A DNA stretch of 64,000 bases from Petaurus breviceps papuanus (GCA_028583685.1 JAMXIF010001253.1:69677799-69741798); one strand, 5' to 3'. Shown: positions 1 through 11,790, counted from the stretch's first letter. The notes: a model not told the origin generated them from the sequence alone. Numbers and translations: made by a program.

Positions 1-180
1 AATCCCTCATTTTTTACTCATTTATCTGTTTAAACATTATACTGTATATCACTTTCTACCTCTCTATCCCAGTAGAATTTCTTCTTTAATATTAGGGATT
101 GTTTTTCATTTTATCTTTGTATGCCTACACTGAGCAAAATGTCTTGTGATACCTGTAACGTTTGTTAAATGAATGGATGG
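1..180 (+). repeat. L2 LINE 3' end fragment
   Basis: The text follows the L2 3' end: a 'gggattgttttt' stretch, 'tctttgtat', then a degraded 'taaatgaatggatgg' tail. It is cut by the window edge. Old and diverged. Confidence 0.5.
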
Positions 181-780
181 GTCTATTATAGACTACTGAG
201 ATTTCTACTCTTTATGCCATTTTCATGTTTTCAGCATTGATTTATTTTTAGGGTAAAAGGTCTATATGATTACTTCCTGTTCTGTGAATGAGGATATAGA
301 ATTGCCTCCATGGTTTATCATTACAGTCATAATTCACTAAGATGTGGCCATCATGGTAAGAAGGCCATAAAGAACATGGCTATGATATTGTGTTGAAAAA
401 AATTTAGACATTTTTCCTTCCTAACTTGTTCTGAGAAAAAGGAAAGTATACACCTCCCAAATCCCAAGACTATTGACTCTTATTTTATGAATATATTAAT
501 TTACTTTTTTGTTCAGTAGAAGGAGACAGTTTTTGGATTTTAATTTTAATAAAAGCTTTAATTGGAATATTTCTGCTGGCACACGTTTCATAGAATAGCT
601 ACCCTGTTATCTGTTGTTGATAGTAGGAGCCCATAATGAATCCCTCCCTTCTCCAACCCATACAATATCCTTACTAATCTCTCCATTCTCTTAGCTCCTA
701 TAGACTATATAGTCTAAACCCCACTGTCTTCATATGTTCTGTATTTCTTCTGGGTTACCCTAATCTTACCAACAAAACTG
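181..780. other. no recognisable feature
   Basis: AT-rich sequence with no sustained reading frame and no repeat family I recognise. Confidence 0.5.
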
Positions 781-784
781 TAAG

Positions 785-905
785 AAAAGGAAATTGAGGC
801 AGAGAGTTATTAAGTGAATTATCCATAATCACACAGCTAGCAAATTTTAGAAGTAGAAAATGAACCTAGGCCTTCTGACTTCAGGTCTAGTAATCTTTTT
901 GTAGC
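785..905 (-). repeat. MIR SINE fragment
   Basis: Antisense MIR core: 'attgaggcagagag', 'cacacagctagcaa', 'gaacctaggccttctgact'. Confidence 0.6.
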
Positions 906-967
906 AAATATATTCTGTTAGTAGATTGCAAGCCTTAAATTTTCTTGGCCAGATTAGCTTTAGAAAT

Positions 968-1190
968 TCTAGTCTGATTGAAAGAACACAGAGTAGGAGC
1001 CAGGAGACCTAGCTGTCACTACTCATGCTGCTCACTAGTTGTGTGAGTGGCCTGTCTCTTCACTCCTTCCTCTTTTCCTGAAAGATGGGGGAAATGAAAC
1101 AATTTAATTCCTTTCATTTGTATTCCTAGATCCTTGAACAGTATTTGGCACATATTAGATTCTTAATAAATGTTTGCTGATTGATTTGAT
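968..1190 (+). repeat. MIR SINE, nearly complete
   Basis: It has a tRNA-like head ('gagccaggagacctagct'), the core 'ctcactagttgtgtga', 'gaaagatgggggaaat', and an L2-like tail 'taataaatgtttgctgatt'. Confidence 0.65.
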
Positions 1191-1439
1191 TGTGCCTTTC
1201 CTACAATTGCAGGATGATGGCAGGGACAAGTAAGTTGTATGAAATTACTCTGAAAATACTAAAAGTGCTCTATAAATGAGTTGAAGGATGAGGAGGAATA
1301 GGAGGGTGAGGATGATGATGATAATGACAATGATGGTCATTGAAAGAGCACAGGATTTGGAGTTAGAAGACTTGTTTTCTGACAATTATTTGCTGTAATC
1401 TGGAACCATTCACCCCAAATCACTAATCTACGCAAGTCC

Positions 1440-2060
1440 TTTGTACTGGGCCTATACCCCAAAGAGATCAAAGAAAGAAGAAGAGAATACACACACACAT
1501 CTTTATAGCAGGTATTCTGGTTAAAGTAAAGAACTAAAGGTTAACAGGGTCTCTATCAATTAGGGGAATAGTTAAATTATGGCATATGAATATAATGAAA
1601 TATTGTATCATAAATGTCAAACTAGGCTATTTCAAAGAAATCTGGGATGACATGTGAAATGACATAGAATGAATTGAGCAGAACTGCAATTACAATTTAT
1701 AAATAATAACATGAAGGAAAAAAACATCTTTGAAAGACCTTAAAATTCTGATCAATGCAATAACCAACAACAATTCTAGAAGACTGATGATGATGAAGCA
1801 TGTTACCTGCCTTCTGATGGAAAGGCAATGAAGTCTGAGATACGGAATAAGGCATCTATTTCAGACATAGGCAATATAAGAATTTGTTTTGCTTGATTAT
1901 GCATATTTGTTAAAAGGGTTTTAGTGTTGTTATTTTCTCCAGTTCAGGGTGAAGAGGGAGAGTGGTAAGGATAGAGATAGAATAATCTCTCTGAGAAAAA
2001 GAAAGAATAGAGAGTATAAATAGAAGATATATTTTTAAACACATGCTGAGAAGATAACAG
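1440..2060 (+). repeat. Older L1 3' end fragment
   Basis: Sense L1 3' sequence: 'ctatcaattaggggaatag' and 'tggcatatgaatataatg', then a 3' UTR with 'ttgaaagacctt', 'gatcaatgcaataacc' and 'actgatgatgatgaagca'. The antisense equivalent of the first part occurs in the L1 at 13.8-14.5 kb. Truncated at its 5' end and diverged. Confidence 0.6.
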
Positions 2061-2313
2061 AAGGGAAGATAGAAAGAATCACAAAGAGGACTGCTTTGAA
2101 AATTACATGTTGAATTTATTATATATGGTGTATCCCAAATGTCTTAGTGCATTTATATTAATAGCATATTTATATCTTATCCTTGGATATTAATATATAC
2201 ATATGAACACATGTATATATACCTATTTATGCACATATATACACATAAACATCTATACAAACACAAGGTGTCCCAGTGTTTTAGTGCAGTTTTAAGTGTA
2301 TAGCTTAAACTTT

Positions 2314-2578
2314 GGGCAGCCAGATGGCACAGTAGATAGAGTGCCAGGCCTGGAATCAGGGAGACTCATCTTCCCAAGGTCTAACCTGACCTCAGATACT
2401 TACTAGCTGTGTGACCCTGGACAAGTCACTTAACCCCATTTGCCTCATTTTTCTCATCTGTAAGATGGGCTGGAGAAGGGAACAGTAAACCATTCTAGTA
2501 TCTTTGTCAAGAAAACCTCAAGTGGGGTCATGAAAAGATAGTCATGACTGAAAAACAATTCAACAACAACAATAATAA
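2314..2578 (+). mobile_element. MAR1-like CORE-SINE
   Basis: tRNA-related head ('gggcagccagatggcacag'), core ('ctagctgtgtgaccctgg'), 'ctcatctgtaagatgggctg', and the long body 'ggggtcatgaaaagatag' ending in an 'aacaacaacaat' tail. The direct repeat 'taaacttt' flanks it (2306-2313 and 2582-2589). Confidence 0.75.
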
Positions 2579-2611
2579 GTTTAAACTTTGAAACTACACT
2601 AAGATGTTTGG

Positions 2612-2765
2612 ACAAGGGGAGGCCAGGTGCCGCAGTGAGTAAGAGTGCCAGCCCCAGTGTCGGGAGACCTGGGATTGGTTCGGGCCTCAGATACTCGGCA
2701 CCCACACAAAAATAACTGGCCGTGTAACCTTGAGCAAGTTACTTAACCCCGATTGCTTAAAAAAA
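2612..2765 (+). mobile_element. SINE monomer of the dimer family
   Basis: 'gtgagtaagagtgccagcc' to 'gtgtaaccttgagcaagtt' plus a poly-A. Flanked by direct repeats 'aagatgtttg' at 2601-2610 and 2766-2775. It matches the right-hand monomer of the dimers at 29.2 and 49.1 kb. Confidence 0.75.
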
Positions 2766-2924
2766 AAGATGTTTGGGACACCCTGTATTTAAAAGAAAAG
2801 TAAGATAATAAGAGTTCTAAAATTTCATGTATGGCCCTCTTCTTCTGCTATACTATGTATATAGAAGTGCCCATTTTATTTTTTTTAGGTTCAAAATTAA
2901 AAAAAATAAAAATTAAACAACCAA

Positions 2925-3350
2925 AAATATAACTATTTGCTTTATGACTGTGGGCAAGTCACTTCACATTTCTAACGTCTTTTTTCTTATCTAATAAAAT
3001 GCAACACTAATAGTTACAGGATTTCAAATGATATTGTGAAGAAAACATCTCACAAACCACAATCAATTTGATTTTATTGCACAGAACATTCTCCATGTTA
3101 GACTTTCCTCTTGGCTTAAACAATCTCTCTGAGTGAATCATCATGTCTGAAAATTCTCTTGAAGTTGGTAGGATGTGGGAAGCCAAGAACATATTAGAAG
3201 AACCCTGACTTTGGGGATTCAGCAAAGCTTGTCTCTCTTCCTGGCCCTGCCATTATCTTCAGGTGTAATTTGGGTAAGTCACTTTACCATTCTGAGCCTC
3301 AGTTTCCTCACATGTCAAGTGAATATGTTATGATAGATAATCTCTAAAGA
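2925..3350 (+). repeat. Two MIR fragments
   Basis: 2925-3005 has 'tgtgggcaagtcacttcaca'. 3235-3350 has 'tttgggtaagtcactttacc' and 'gagcctcagtttcctcacat'. Unknown AT-rich sequence lies between them. Confidence 0.55.
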
Positions 3351-5015
3351 CCCATCTATCTTGGAAATTTTTTAAAAATTTCTATACTTGAAACTGTCAT
3401 TTCAGAAAACTATTTTTAAAGTACATTCCCTACCTTTTGAATAAGTTGATTTGTAATCAAATTGTAATCAGAATGTAAAATGTATTTTTCCATAGAAAAT
3501 ATGTTAATATGTGTTAGCTGTATCTTCATGCCAGCCAGCAAAAGTGTATTTCAGCTATAATGTGCATGTACCACAGTACTGCCTTACTAATATAAAACTT
3601 AATCACCATCTCTAACAGTGTTTCTGTTTGTTAAAAAAAATGCATTCAGCTTTCCAGTTAAGGATGCCAGAAACACATCCCTCCCTGATAAATTAGTGGC
3701 AGTAGAACCAGGGATTCCAATTACCCTCATTGCACCTACCTGATGGACAGTAAGAGCAAGGAATTCCTCCCAGCTGCAATGAAGTGGTAGGGCCAGGAGA
3801 GGATGAACATGAGGATGGGGCTTTAGGAGGTCAGAGGCTAAAAAGACATAGGTAACTGCATTCCTCTTCTTGACTAGCACAAAGGATTCTTTTCATTCTC
3901 GGTCAATTCCCTGCTATCCCCTTTGTTTTCTTCCAGAAGCTGAAGTTATCTACACACCTGAGTCCCTTTTCATTGCTACCAACTATATTTTCCTACTGTG
4001 GCTTTCTCTCTTGTTGTCCTGGCTCCTTAGAGGTTTAATATGGGCTGCTCCTGCTAGCAACAAAGGGTTGCTAAGAAAAGAGGGGTAAAAAAAGATAACG
4101 CTCTTTCTTTATGCCCCACACCCTCATTTTTTCCACTTAAACCATCTTAGACAAATGTGAACACTGATGATAAAGGCCTGAAATCCATACTCAGTGAGTC
4201 TCTCGGGCATTTTGACACCGTAGCAGGATGGGGTCCCTAAGGAAGGAGGTGGTGAAAGGTGTTGGGATCCTGTCCATGAAACTGATAATGAAACCCCCAA
4301 AGAGGGTGAACATTCTGCTTATCCTTTGACACTTCTAATTCTCTCACCCATGGGACCTTCTGGGAACACTGCAGCACATTGCCATGAGACAGCTACAGTT
4401 GGTGGATGTTTGAGGGGGGTGTAGATAGTTGTTAAATCACAACAGGATTAGGTAAAGAAAAGGGAGAGAAAGGAGACAGAAAGGAGGAGAAGAAAGGGAA
4501 AACAAAAGGAATCAGTGTGGGGATGGGGGAGGAAAATGAAGTCCATGGAGAGTAAGTGTGACCTGTCTCTGAGTTCAATTACAAAGGGGAGATTCAGAAT
4601 TTGAATCCAAGTTTTCTAACTCCAAGTTTTCCTCCTTATAATGCCCTTTCCTCCACCCACATCGTCCTTGCTGATAGTGTTAAATAGATTTTACAGAAGG
4701 AGGTGGGAATGTTCTAACTGGTGTTGGGGAAAAGTTCCCTTTCTCTTTCATGGCATAGAATGTTTTAGAGGAAACCTAATTGAGACACTTGGCAGCATCT
4801 GTGACTAAGGGCTAGACAGGCAGAGATATTGCTTTCTCAGTCTCCTTCTTTCTTGGGCGATAGGAAGACTGTTTTTTGTTACTGGGGGTGGGGTATTGTT
4901 GGGACGGGTGGGAGAGGTTGATTGAGCCAGTGAAGTTATGGTTGAAGAAGAAAAACTTAGGGCTTGATGTGAAAAGGGGTCCTGGAGGAGAAATGGATGC
5001 CTGGGCAATCAGATA
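3351..5015. other. no gene recognised; polypurine stretch
   Basis: A purine-rich stretch of G/A runs lies at 4440-4520. Otherwise I see no repeat family or exon-like frame. The reading frames here are short and uninformative. Confidence 0.45.
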
Positions 5016-5019
5016 TTTA

Positions 5020-5612
5020 ATGATTTTGGAATCATAAGACAGACCTCAGCAATGCATATAGCTGGAGAGTATGGGGTGTTAAAGGATGACTGTTAGCACA
5101 TCCGATGTGAGGGCTTTCTGAACTCACTTCAGGATTGCTCATCTACCTTTGGTGTCCACCTACACCCAATTCTCACCTGTGGCTCCAAAAACCCATAGCA
5201 CATGCAGTGGCCATACCCAGGTAAAACCATCTCCACGTAGTGTCTACACCAGAGAGTGACCAACAGGCCTCACGTCCATCAGTGAACTAGGGGCATGTCA
5301 ACCCCAAGCATATGAAAACTCCACCTGGGGAATAGGTAGATAAGAACAATTTATTCCAACAACCGTGAAGGTAGCTGAAGCAAGCACTGTGGAGTGCTCA
5401 GAATTTGGTCAGACTTCAGATGTCAAAGTCATCCACTGCATCTTGGGTCATTGTCAGCCATCCTGGCTTTTGACTTGTCCATAGGACTTCAATGACTCTG
5501 GAAGAGTGAAGCTGATGACTTTGTGCAACTCTGCCTTATTTAAATCGAATCCAAATGCAAGATATCTGGTGATATCATTGTCCTCTTTGAAAATAAAGGA
5601 CAGACAACATGT
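5020..5612 (+). repeat. RTE-clade LINE 3' end
   Basis: The 3' part carries 'gtcaaagtcatccactgcat', 'gactctggaagagtgaagct', 'gatgactttgtgcaactctg' and the ending 'gtcctctttgaaaataaagg', which I associate with marsupial RTE or RTE-derived SINE tails. The same ending recurs in antisense at 25.25 kb. The upstream part (5020-5400) is assigned by contiguity only. Confidence 0.5.
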
Positions 5613-5619
5613 ATATAGT

Positions 5620-5745
5620 TATGTAATTCTTCATCTGTAAAATGGGAATATTATACCTTCGTTACATTCAGGGTTGTTCTGAGGACAGTATTCTATAAAA
5701 CTCAAATCACTATATACATCTGAGTTATTATACTAATTATCATTC
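5620..5745 (+). repeat. MIR 3' fragment
   Basis: 'cttcatctgtaaaatgggaa' followed by 'agggttgttctgaggacag' matches the second half of MIR. Confidence 0.55.
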
Positions 5746-6655
5746 TTATCCTCACCCTATCATGGAAAATAAAATAGCAGCAGGATGGAAGAGAAAAATT
5801 ATGTTAGCAAATGTGGTAATATCTTACTCAAAACCAACCCATTTATTTTCATTTTTGTAATTAAAAAGAGGACTAACGCCAATGTCTTTGTGTACATCAC
5901 ATTCAGAAGCAGATAACTAGAGAAACAGGAGTATTCTGTGTCTTTGGAGAGGGCTGGAGAAAGCTTTATAAAATCTGCACAAATTTAGATAATGTAATAA
6001 AATGAATGCATCTCACATTGGAATAATTGAGAGCAGTTATTTTCAAATGCCATAGGGCAATTACCAAATAAAAAAAAAAGATCTAAAATTAGTCTGCAGC
6101 TCCACTGGAATATCAATATAAGATTTGGGGAACATAGTCTTTTTTAGCTGGAAATAAAATTTTGGGGATAGTGGCTGTCCAGGGTAGATATTTGAAGGGA
6201 GACCTTTTTGAATTAAAATTCTAGAGATACATGCTGAATAATGAACCATAATTACCAGATACTAGGCTTGCATTACCCTGTGTTCATAATAAAAAGTGAT
6301 TTGGGGTTTCTGGAATACAAAGGTGTTACAAAAACTTTGATTTGATTTTCTAAGTAATCCCATGAAACTTGAAGCAATTTATTTTCTTTTGGTAACTTAT
6401 TGAGCCTGTGCTCCCATGACCTGAGCTGTAACACATCCAAATGGAACTGAGAGGAAAGACTGGAAGCATGACCCCCTGTGGGATAAGGCATCTAAGGAAA
6501 GGAAGTGAGAATGAGCCACAGTGAGTTCTTACCTAGAGAAGGATCTGATTGAAGAACAATAATATTGATTTTTATCCCTGTAGGACCCTACTACCCAGTG
6601 CTCTAGTATAGTAACTATTCACTTGGACTTTTGTTTATTTATGTATTTTCAATGC
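5746..6655. other. no recognisable feature
   Basis: Two overlapping-scale minus-strand frames of 62 and 72 codons occur, but with no start context, splice pattern or family match that supports a gene. Confidence 0.45.
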
Positions 6656-6657
6656 TG

Positions 6658-6845
6658 TGAGTTAGCTGCAGCAAAAAGCTACTAGCCACAGAATCAGGAA
6701 GACTCAGGTTTGAATTATGCTCCCATTGTACTGGTTGTTTCAGCCTGGGTAAGGCTCTTAAACTTTCAGTTCCCCACGTAAATTATGGGACTTAACTTTG
6801 ATTTGATAATTCCCGATTCTCCCGATGGGATGAGTTACCTCTCTG
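6658..6845 (+). repeat. Degraded CORE-SINE
   Basis: 'agaatcaggaagactcaggt' then 'cctgggtaaggctcttaaac' fit a decayed tRNA-headed SINE body. Confidence 0.5.
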
Positions 6846-7194
6846 CTCCCGATCACTGTGTATTTGTTTTGTTTATATAGTATATGTATTTACCTGTGAA
6901 CATATTATATTTCCTTAGTATAATGCAGTCTCCTTGAGGCATACACCTTTTGTCTTTATATCTAGGTATGTAGTAGGAAATATTCAATAACTGGATCTCT
7001 GGAAAATGGATGCACAACACACTTTTAGGTTTGATCTACATTTTTAACATTTTCTTCATCACTTTCTGAAGTCTAGGCAATCAATAAAACAATAAACCTG
7101 GCCCCAATTTACAGCATTTGCCAGTTTCTAAGGTATAAATGCTCACATTGAAAAATTTAACAATTGACTCTCTTGAGCTGGTTCAGACTAGCTC

Positions 7195-7370
7195 CAGAAT
7201 AGTCCCCTGTGATTCCTAGAATTTAGCACAGTGCCCACCTGTCACTCAGTAGACACTTAACAGATGTTTGTTGGTAGATTAACTGAAGACACTAAGAAGT
7301 GAAGATGCAAAAGCAAACATGAAAAATGTTCCCTCCCATCAAGGAACTTACAATCTTTTCAGAAAATGAT
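7195..7370 (+). repeat. L2 fragments
   Basis: 'agcacagtgcccacctgtca' with 'cagatgtttgttggtagatt' is an L2/MIR tail. 'cccatcaaggaacttacaat' is the L2 block that precedes the 3' UTR. Confidence 0.5.
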
Positions 7371-8121
7371 TCTGTTTTCCTTATTTCTGTGGATATGATA
7401 AAACTTATTTTAGGGGGATTTTGGAAGTTTCCATCTTAATTTTACTCCCATTTTCCACTAACATCAGAAAGTGAGTCTAACAACCTGGTTTTGAATCCAT
7501 CAATTATTCTTTGTTATTGTGATCTTTATTATTAGGGAATTGAAGTTTCAGAACAATTAATGAATGTAAAGAGAGAGTGGGGACTTGAGATCATATGTAC
7601 CCATTGTCAGACTAGTACCTATTCTGCAATTTTTAGTCTCAGAGAATATGTTTCTTGATTGGTTTGGACCCTGAAATTAGAACTAATAAGGTAATGGATG
7701 AAGCAGCAAGAAGAGAGTTGGGATTTTCTATTGTCTTCAACTAGCATAGTGTATGTACCATACAGCCCTCCAGATTATCCATGGAAGTAGTCATTGATAA
7801 AACCCTGCTTCATGTGGGGACTTACAGATATTTTCTCTCCCATTATAAGCCCACTGTAACTCACAGAAATAAAATTATTAAAAAATGCCTGTACAGTGCT
7901 GCTTTTGAATAAAAACATTAATTTGACTGTTATACTACACATGACTTTTGTTTTGAGTTAATGGATATACAAATTGCTATCTACTTAGACTTCTAGAAAG
8001 TCAATGAATGGGACAGGGTAAGTGCCCCTTGTTCTAGAGTCTTTAGAGACATAATAAAGAAGGCCCCCTATCTAAACTTCTAGCACAGGTTTTGTAGGTC
8101 CAGTTCAGAATACTTTTAAAA
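7371..8121. other. no recognisable feature
   Basis: Low-GC sequence with scattered A/T runs, no repeat signature and no frame longer than about 60 codons. Confidence 0.45.
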
Positions 8122-8131
8122 TGTATTCTCA

Positions 8132-8277
8132 GGGCAGCTAGGTGGTGCAATGAGTAGAGCACCAGCCCTGGAGTCAGGAGGAACTGAGTTCAAATCCAAC
8201 CTCACACAAAAACTAGCCATGTGACCTTGGGCAAGTCACTTAACCCCAACTGCTCTCCGAAAAGCAAAAAAAAAAAA
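8132..8277 (+). mobile_element. Short tRNA-headed SINE
   Basis: 'gggcagctaggtggtgcaat' through 'gggcaagtcacttaacccca' and poly-A. Flanked by the 9-bp direct repeat 'gtattctca' (8123-8131 and 8278-8286). Confidence 0.85.
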
Positions 8278-8289
8278 GTATTCTCATTT

Positions 8290-8400
8290 ATTCATTTTTT
8301 ACAGTGAATATTAAGTGCCTGCATTGTACTTGGCTTTGGGAGTAAAGAAAAGTTCATGAAAGAAAGACCTTGCCTTCATGAAGCTTATAGTCTTGTCAAA
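8290..8400 (+). repeat. L2 fragment
   Basis: 'ttaagtgcctgcattgtact' and 'ccttgccttcatgaagctta' match the conserved L2 3' region. Confidence 0.5.
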
Positions 8401-8439
8401 ATGTAATATTCTTTCTCTTTGGCACAGCACGCTAAGGTT

Positions 8440-8625
8440 TCCAAAGTATTCTCCTTCCAATAACCCTGGGATAAAGGTAGTTTAAATATTTCTCTCCCCA
8501 TTTTATATATAAAGAAACTGAGACTTAGAAGGGTAAAGTTTATTTAGTTGGTAGGTGGATCAAATGGTAGGAATCAAATCCAGGTCTTTTCCCTGAACTA
8601 TATTCCCTCTCCTCTACAGGTAACA
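8440..8625 (-). repeat. MIR SINE
   Basis: Antisense MIR: 'ccccattttatatataaaga', 'aactgagacttagaagg', 'tcaaatccaggtctttt'. Confidence 0.6.
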
Positions 8626-8639
8626 TCATTAAGAAATGA

Positions 8640-9195
8640 AACAAATACTGAATTATGGTATCTTTTGCTTCGAATGTGACTCCTACTAAACAAGGGGTAT
8701 TTCTCATTTCAGAAAAAAAATGAGAAGGGCCTGTAATTACTGGAATGAAAAGCTGGGAAAGCCCGCCTTGATACTACTGAAGTTTCATAGTAGAAACAGG
8801 CCTGCTCTAAAATCTACGAAAGGCAATATGGTATAGGGAGCACTGATATGAGCTGATGCAGGTTGTAATAAATAGAATCAGAAGAGCAACAGAAACATTG
8901 ACTATAAAAATGGCAATGGAGTTCTACTAAAAGGGACTCAACCTTTATAATTGAAAATCCAGACCTGATAATTAAACATGCTGTCCTCTTGGCAGGCAGA
9001 TGGAAGATGATCATGGCATCGTTGGATTCAATCATAGTATCAGTTATTTTTGCTAAACTTTCTTTTTTCTGTCATTGTAAAGGAGGATTTTGTTCTCAGG
9101 GTTGGGAGGCATGGGTTTTCTGAAAGGAATGTGTTGTAAAAACAAAAGGCATCTTTACAATTTTTTTTCTTTTATGACCAAAAAAACAACTAAAT
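8640..9195. other. no recognisable feature
   Basis: A 73-codon minus-strand frame at 8814-9035 is rich in Cys, Ser and His but matches nothing I know and has no supporting context. Confidence 0.4.
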
Positions 9196-9199
9196 GAAG

Positions 9200-9355
9200 A
9201 ACTTGAGATTCTGGGCTTGACTCTGCCACCAATAGCAGTGTGACCTTAGAATAGTAATTTAACCTACTTGGGCCCCAATTGCTTTACCTGTAAAATGAAG
9301 AGGGTGGACCAAGATGATCTCTCAAGACTTCCTCCAGCTCTAAAATTCTGATTCT
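9200..9355 (+). repeat. MIR SINE
   Basis: 'gtgtgaccttagaatagtaa', 'gctttacctgtaaaatgaag' and the tail 'ctcaagacttcctccagctc'. Confidence 0.6.
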
Positions 9356-9559
9356 AATTTGGAACAGTGTTGCTATGGCAATATAGTATTCACCCAAGCA
9401 ATAACCATGGTAGCAAATGTGTTTATAACTGTTGGAGGAAGAAATCACACCTGTTCCTGAGTGGGCTTAAGTTACTCACTAGCCTTTCTTTGCCAAATTG
9501 AAATTGTTCAGAACCCAGGATCGTTGAAAATGAATCCACTGTTCCTATTTTCATCACCA

Positions 9560-9830
9560 AATGTTTATTGCATGCATGCAATATGTGGAGGAGGTGGGGT
9601 TTTTAGTTGGGTTTTGAATGAGAAGAAGGTGGCTTAGCAAATGTGATGTAGGAGGATTTTCTAGGAGCCTAGGATGGTGTGGGAAGAGGCATAAGGGTAG
9701 ACTGTGGGAAGGAGCTAGAAGATGAAGAGTGTGGGGATATAGAGAACATGGGAGATTTTTGATAATTGGGAGCAGATTAACAAAGGACCTTGAAGCTAAG
9801 AGTCAGAAATCTAAAACATTAAAAAAAGAC
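9560..9830 (+). repeat. Possible L2 internal fragment
   Basis: 'gggttttgaatgagaagaag', 'gggaagaggcataagggtag' and 'aaaggaccttgaagctaaga' follow the order of the L2 region upstream of the 3' UTR. Diverged. Confidence 0.4.
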
Positions 9831-9982
9831 AGGAGCTATTGGCCAGACCCATAGGAAAAAGAAGTGATGGGGGAGGAGATATTTATTTGGTTTTCCTCTA
9901 TTTATTCTACCAGCCCATGTGGTTTAAGATGGACAATATTTGAGAAGTGTTTTTGAAGCCATAAGTATTCAGGGCACATACA

Positions 9983-10439
9983 AGGCAACTGGGTGGCACA
10001 GAGAACATCAATGTTGGACCTGGAGTTAAGACAAGTTCATATCTGCCATCAGACACTTACCAGTTGTATGATTGTGAGGAAATATCTTAGCCCTTCTCAG
10101 TTTTCTCATCGCTTACCTCCCAGGGTTATCAAATATTGAAGCTTAAATACTTTGGCCACATAATAATGAAAAGACAAGACTCATTGAAAAAGACACTGAT
10201 GTTGGGAAATGCTGAAAACAAAAGGAGAAGGAGATGGCAGAGGATAAGATAGTATCATGGAAGCAACAAATATGAACTTGGACAGACTTTGGGAGATAGT
10301 GGAAGTCCAAAGGGCCTGGTGCTCTATGGTCTATGGGGTAATGAAGAGTTGGACATCACTGAACAATAACTCAGGGTTATTATGAGGATAAAATGAGATA
10401 ATTTTTCCAAAGCACTTTGCAAATCTTAAAGATCTATAT
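9983..10439 (+). repeat. CORE-SINE/MIR split by an RTE insertion
   Basis: Head 'caactgggtggcacagagaa' and core 'agacacttaccagttgtatg', then interrupted at 10139. The MIR-like body resumes after the insertion with 'tatgaggataaaatgagata' and 'aagcactttgcaaatcttaa'. Confidence 0.65.
10140..10371 (+). mobile_element. RTE (BovB-like) 3' end insertion
   Basis: 'aagacaagactcattgaaaa', 'tggacagactttgggagata', 'ggcctggtgctctatggtct' and 'aatgaagagttggacatcac' resemble the 3' end of BovB/RTE LINEs. Direct repeats 'cagggttat' flank it (10131-10139 and 10372-10380), so it entered the older SINE as a unit. Confidence 0.65.
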
Positions 10440-10588
10440 AGGGGCAGCTAGGTGGCACGCTGAATAGAGCATTGGAGTCAGAAGGACCGAGTTCAAATCT
10501 GTGCTCAGATGCTTAACACTTACTAGCTGTGTGACCTTAGGCAAGTCACTTAACTCCAATTGCCAATTCCCCCTTCCTCCCTCCCCCC
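10440..10588 (+). mobile_element. Short tRNA-headed SINE
   Basis: 'ggggcagctaggtggcacgc' to 'gcaagtcacttaactccaat' with a C/T-rich end instead of poly-A. Direct repeats 'aagatctatat' at 10429-10439 and 10589-10599. Confidence 0.85.
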
Positions 10589-10634
10589 AAGATCTATATG
10601 AATGCTGAAGCTGCTGCTATGACCATTACCTATT

Positions 10635-10845
10635 AGTACTGGACTCAAATTCACTTCTGATACTTACTGGCTATTTGATTCTAGACAAGTTACTTAATTT
10701 CTGTCTGTACCAGTTTCTTCATCTATAAAATGGGCATAAGAATAACATTTACCTCCTGGAGTAGTTGTGAAGATAAAATGAAATAATATTTATAAATGCT
10801 TTGTAAACATTCCTAGCTAGCTGCTACTTATTATCTTAGACAGAC
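10635..10845 (+). repeat. MIR SINE
   Basis: 'gatacttactggctatttga', 'cttcatctataaaatgggca', 'gtagttgtgaagataaaatg', 'aaatgctttgtaaacattcc'. Confidence 0.65.
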
Positions 10846-11565
10846 AGGTTGAAATTATTGACGTTTATGATGAGGAGTCATTAGAATAACTACATTGAAG
10901 TAGGAGGAAGTACAAATGAAAAAGGAAGATAGAAGTCAATTTAAAGGATTCCAAGGATGTCTCTAGATGACCGGGAATGCATGCACCAAGTAGTATAGTT
11001 ACTCAGGAATCTTAGACATCATTTTATTGCTGTTATGGTTTGTATTAATTAAAGAAAATAAAAGTGTGACAGATATTTTTCTTTGCATAATTCAGGCTCA
11101 ATTTTTAAAAATTATTATTAAGGTTGGGGATGTGGGCTTGTTTATTAGATTGATAACATTCAGTATTACTTTTTGCAATATGAAGAACTATAAAAAAGGG
11201 GAAATGTCTCATGTATCAGAGATTAGATTCTCATAAACAAATAATAAAAGAAGTGGGTCTCAAAATTAATTGTTTTCAACATTGTTTTAAAGCATCAGCC
11301 TAATGAATTAACAAATACATCAAATGACTGAATGCTGGGGATTGATTCTATCTTCAGAGTGGATTCCCTAAGGAGGTGTGGTTATATTTATTTAACAACC
11401 CAATATATGCAGAATGCTACAGGTGCCTTCATCTTTCCCTGGGAATTTTAGATTCAAACAGAAATAGGTTCTCTTTTTTTATTGCTTTCTAAATCTCAAG
11501 AATTGCTTTATAGAAGGGCCTAGTGGCAAAGTAAAATGGAAAATTGAGTCAATCATCCAGGGGGG
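10846..11565. other. no recognisable feature
   Basis: A 69-codon plus-strand frame (11027-11236) rich in Ile, Lys and Phe reflects AT-rich composition. No family match. Confidence 0.45.
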
Positions 11566-11569
11566 ATAA

Positions 11570-11790
11570 TGGATTCAATAGGCTTGGAGCTGGTAAGGAC
11601 CTTAGAGGTCATCTAGCCCCAAACTCCCCCACCCCAGCCCAATTATACGGTTGAGGAAAAGGAGGCCCAGAGAGGTTAAATGATTTGACACTAAGGTAAC
11701 AGAGGTAGTTGTCACAGGACTAAGATTTGTACCCACATCTTCTAGCTGCAAAGTAATAATGTTATCATATTACCTTTCTACTTCATGCTC
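11570..11790 (-). repeat. MIR-type CORE-SINE
   Basis: 'ttagaggtcatctagcccca', 'ttgaggaaaaggaggcccag', 'agaggttaaatgatttgaca' and 'tttgtacccacatcttctag' are the antisense MIR core. Confidence 0.6.

Larger units (their letters stand above)
2263..2786. mobile_element. Mariner-like palindromic MITE, split by two SINEs
   Basis: The left end reads 'caaggtgtcccagtgtttta' and the right end 'gggacaccctgt', which are inverted matches around a 'gtgcagttttaag' / 'aaactacactaag' interior. A short non-autonomous Tc1/mariner-type element is the best reading. The left half ends at 2313, where a SINE entered; the middle is 2580-2611; the last part is 2766-2786. A related partial end occurs at 2126-2170. Confidence 0.6.

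Noticed and set aside
8132-8200. tRNA-like sequence
   Set aside because: It is the tRNA-derived head of a SINE with its own target duplication, not a tRNA gene; the same applies to the other SINE heads.
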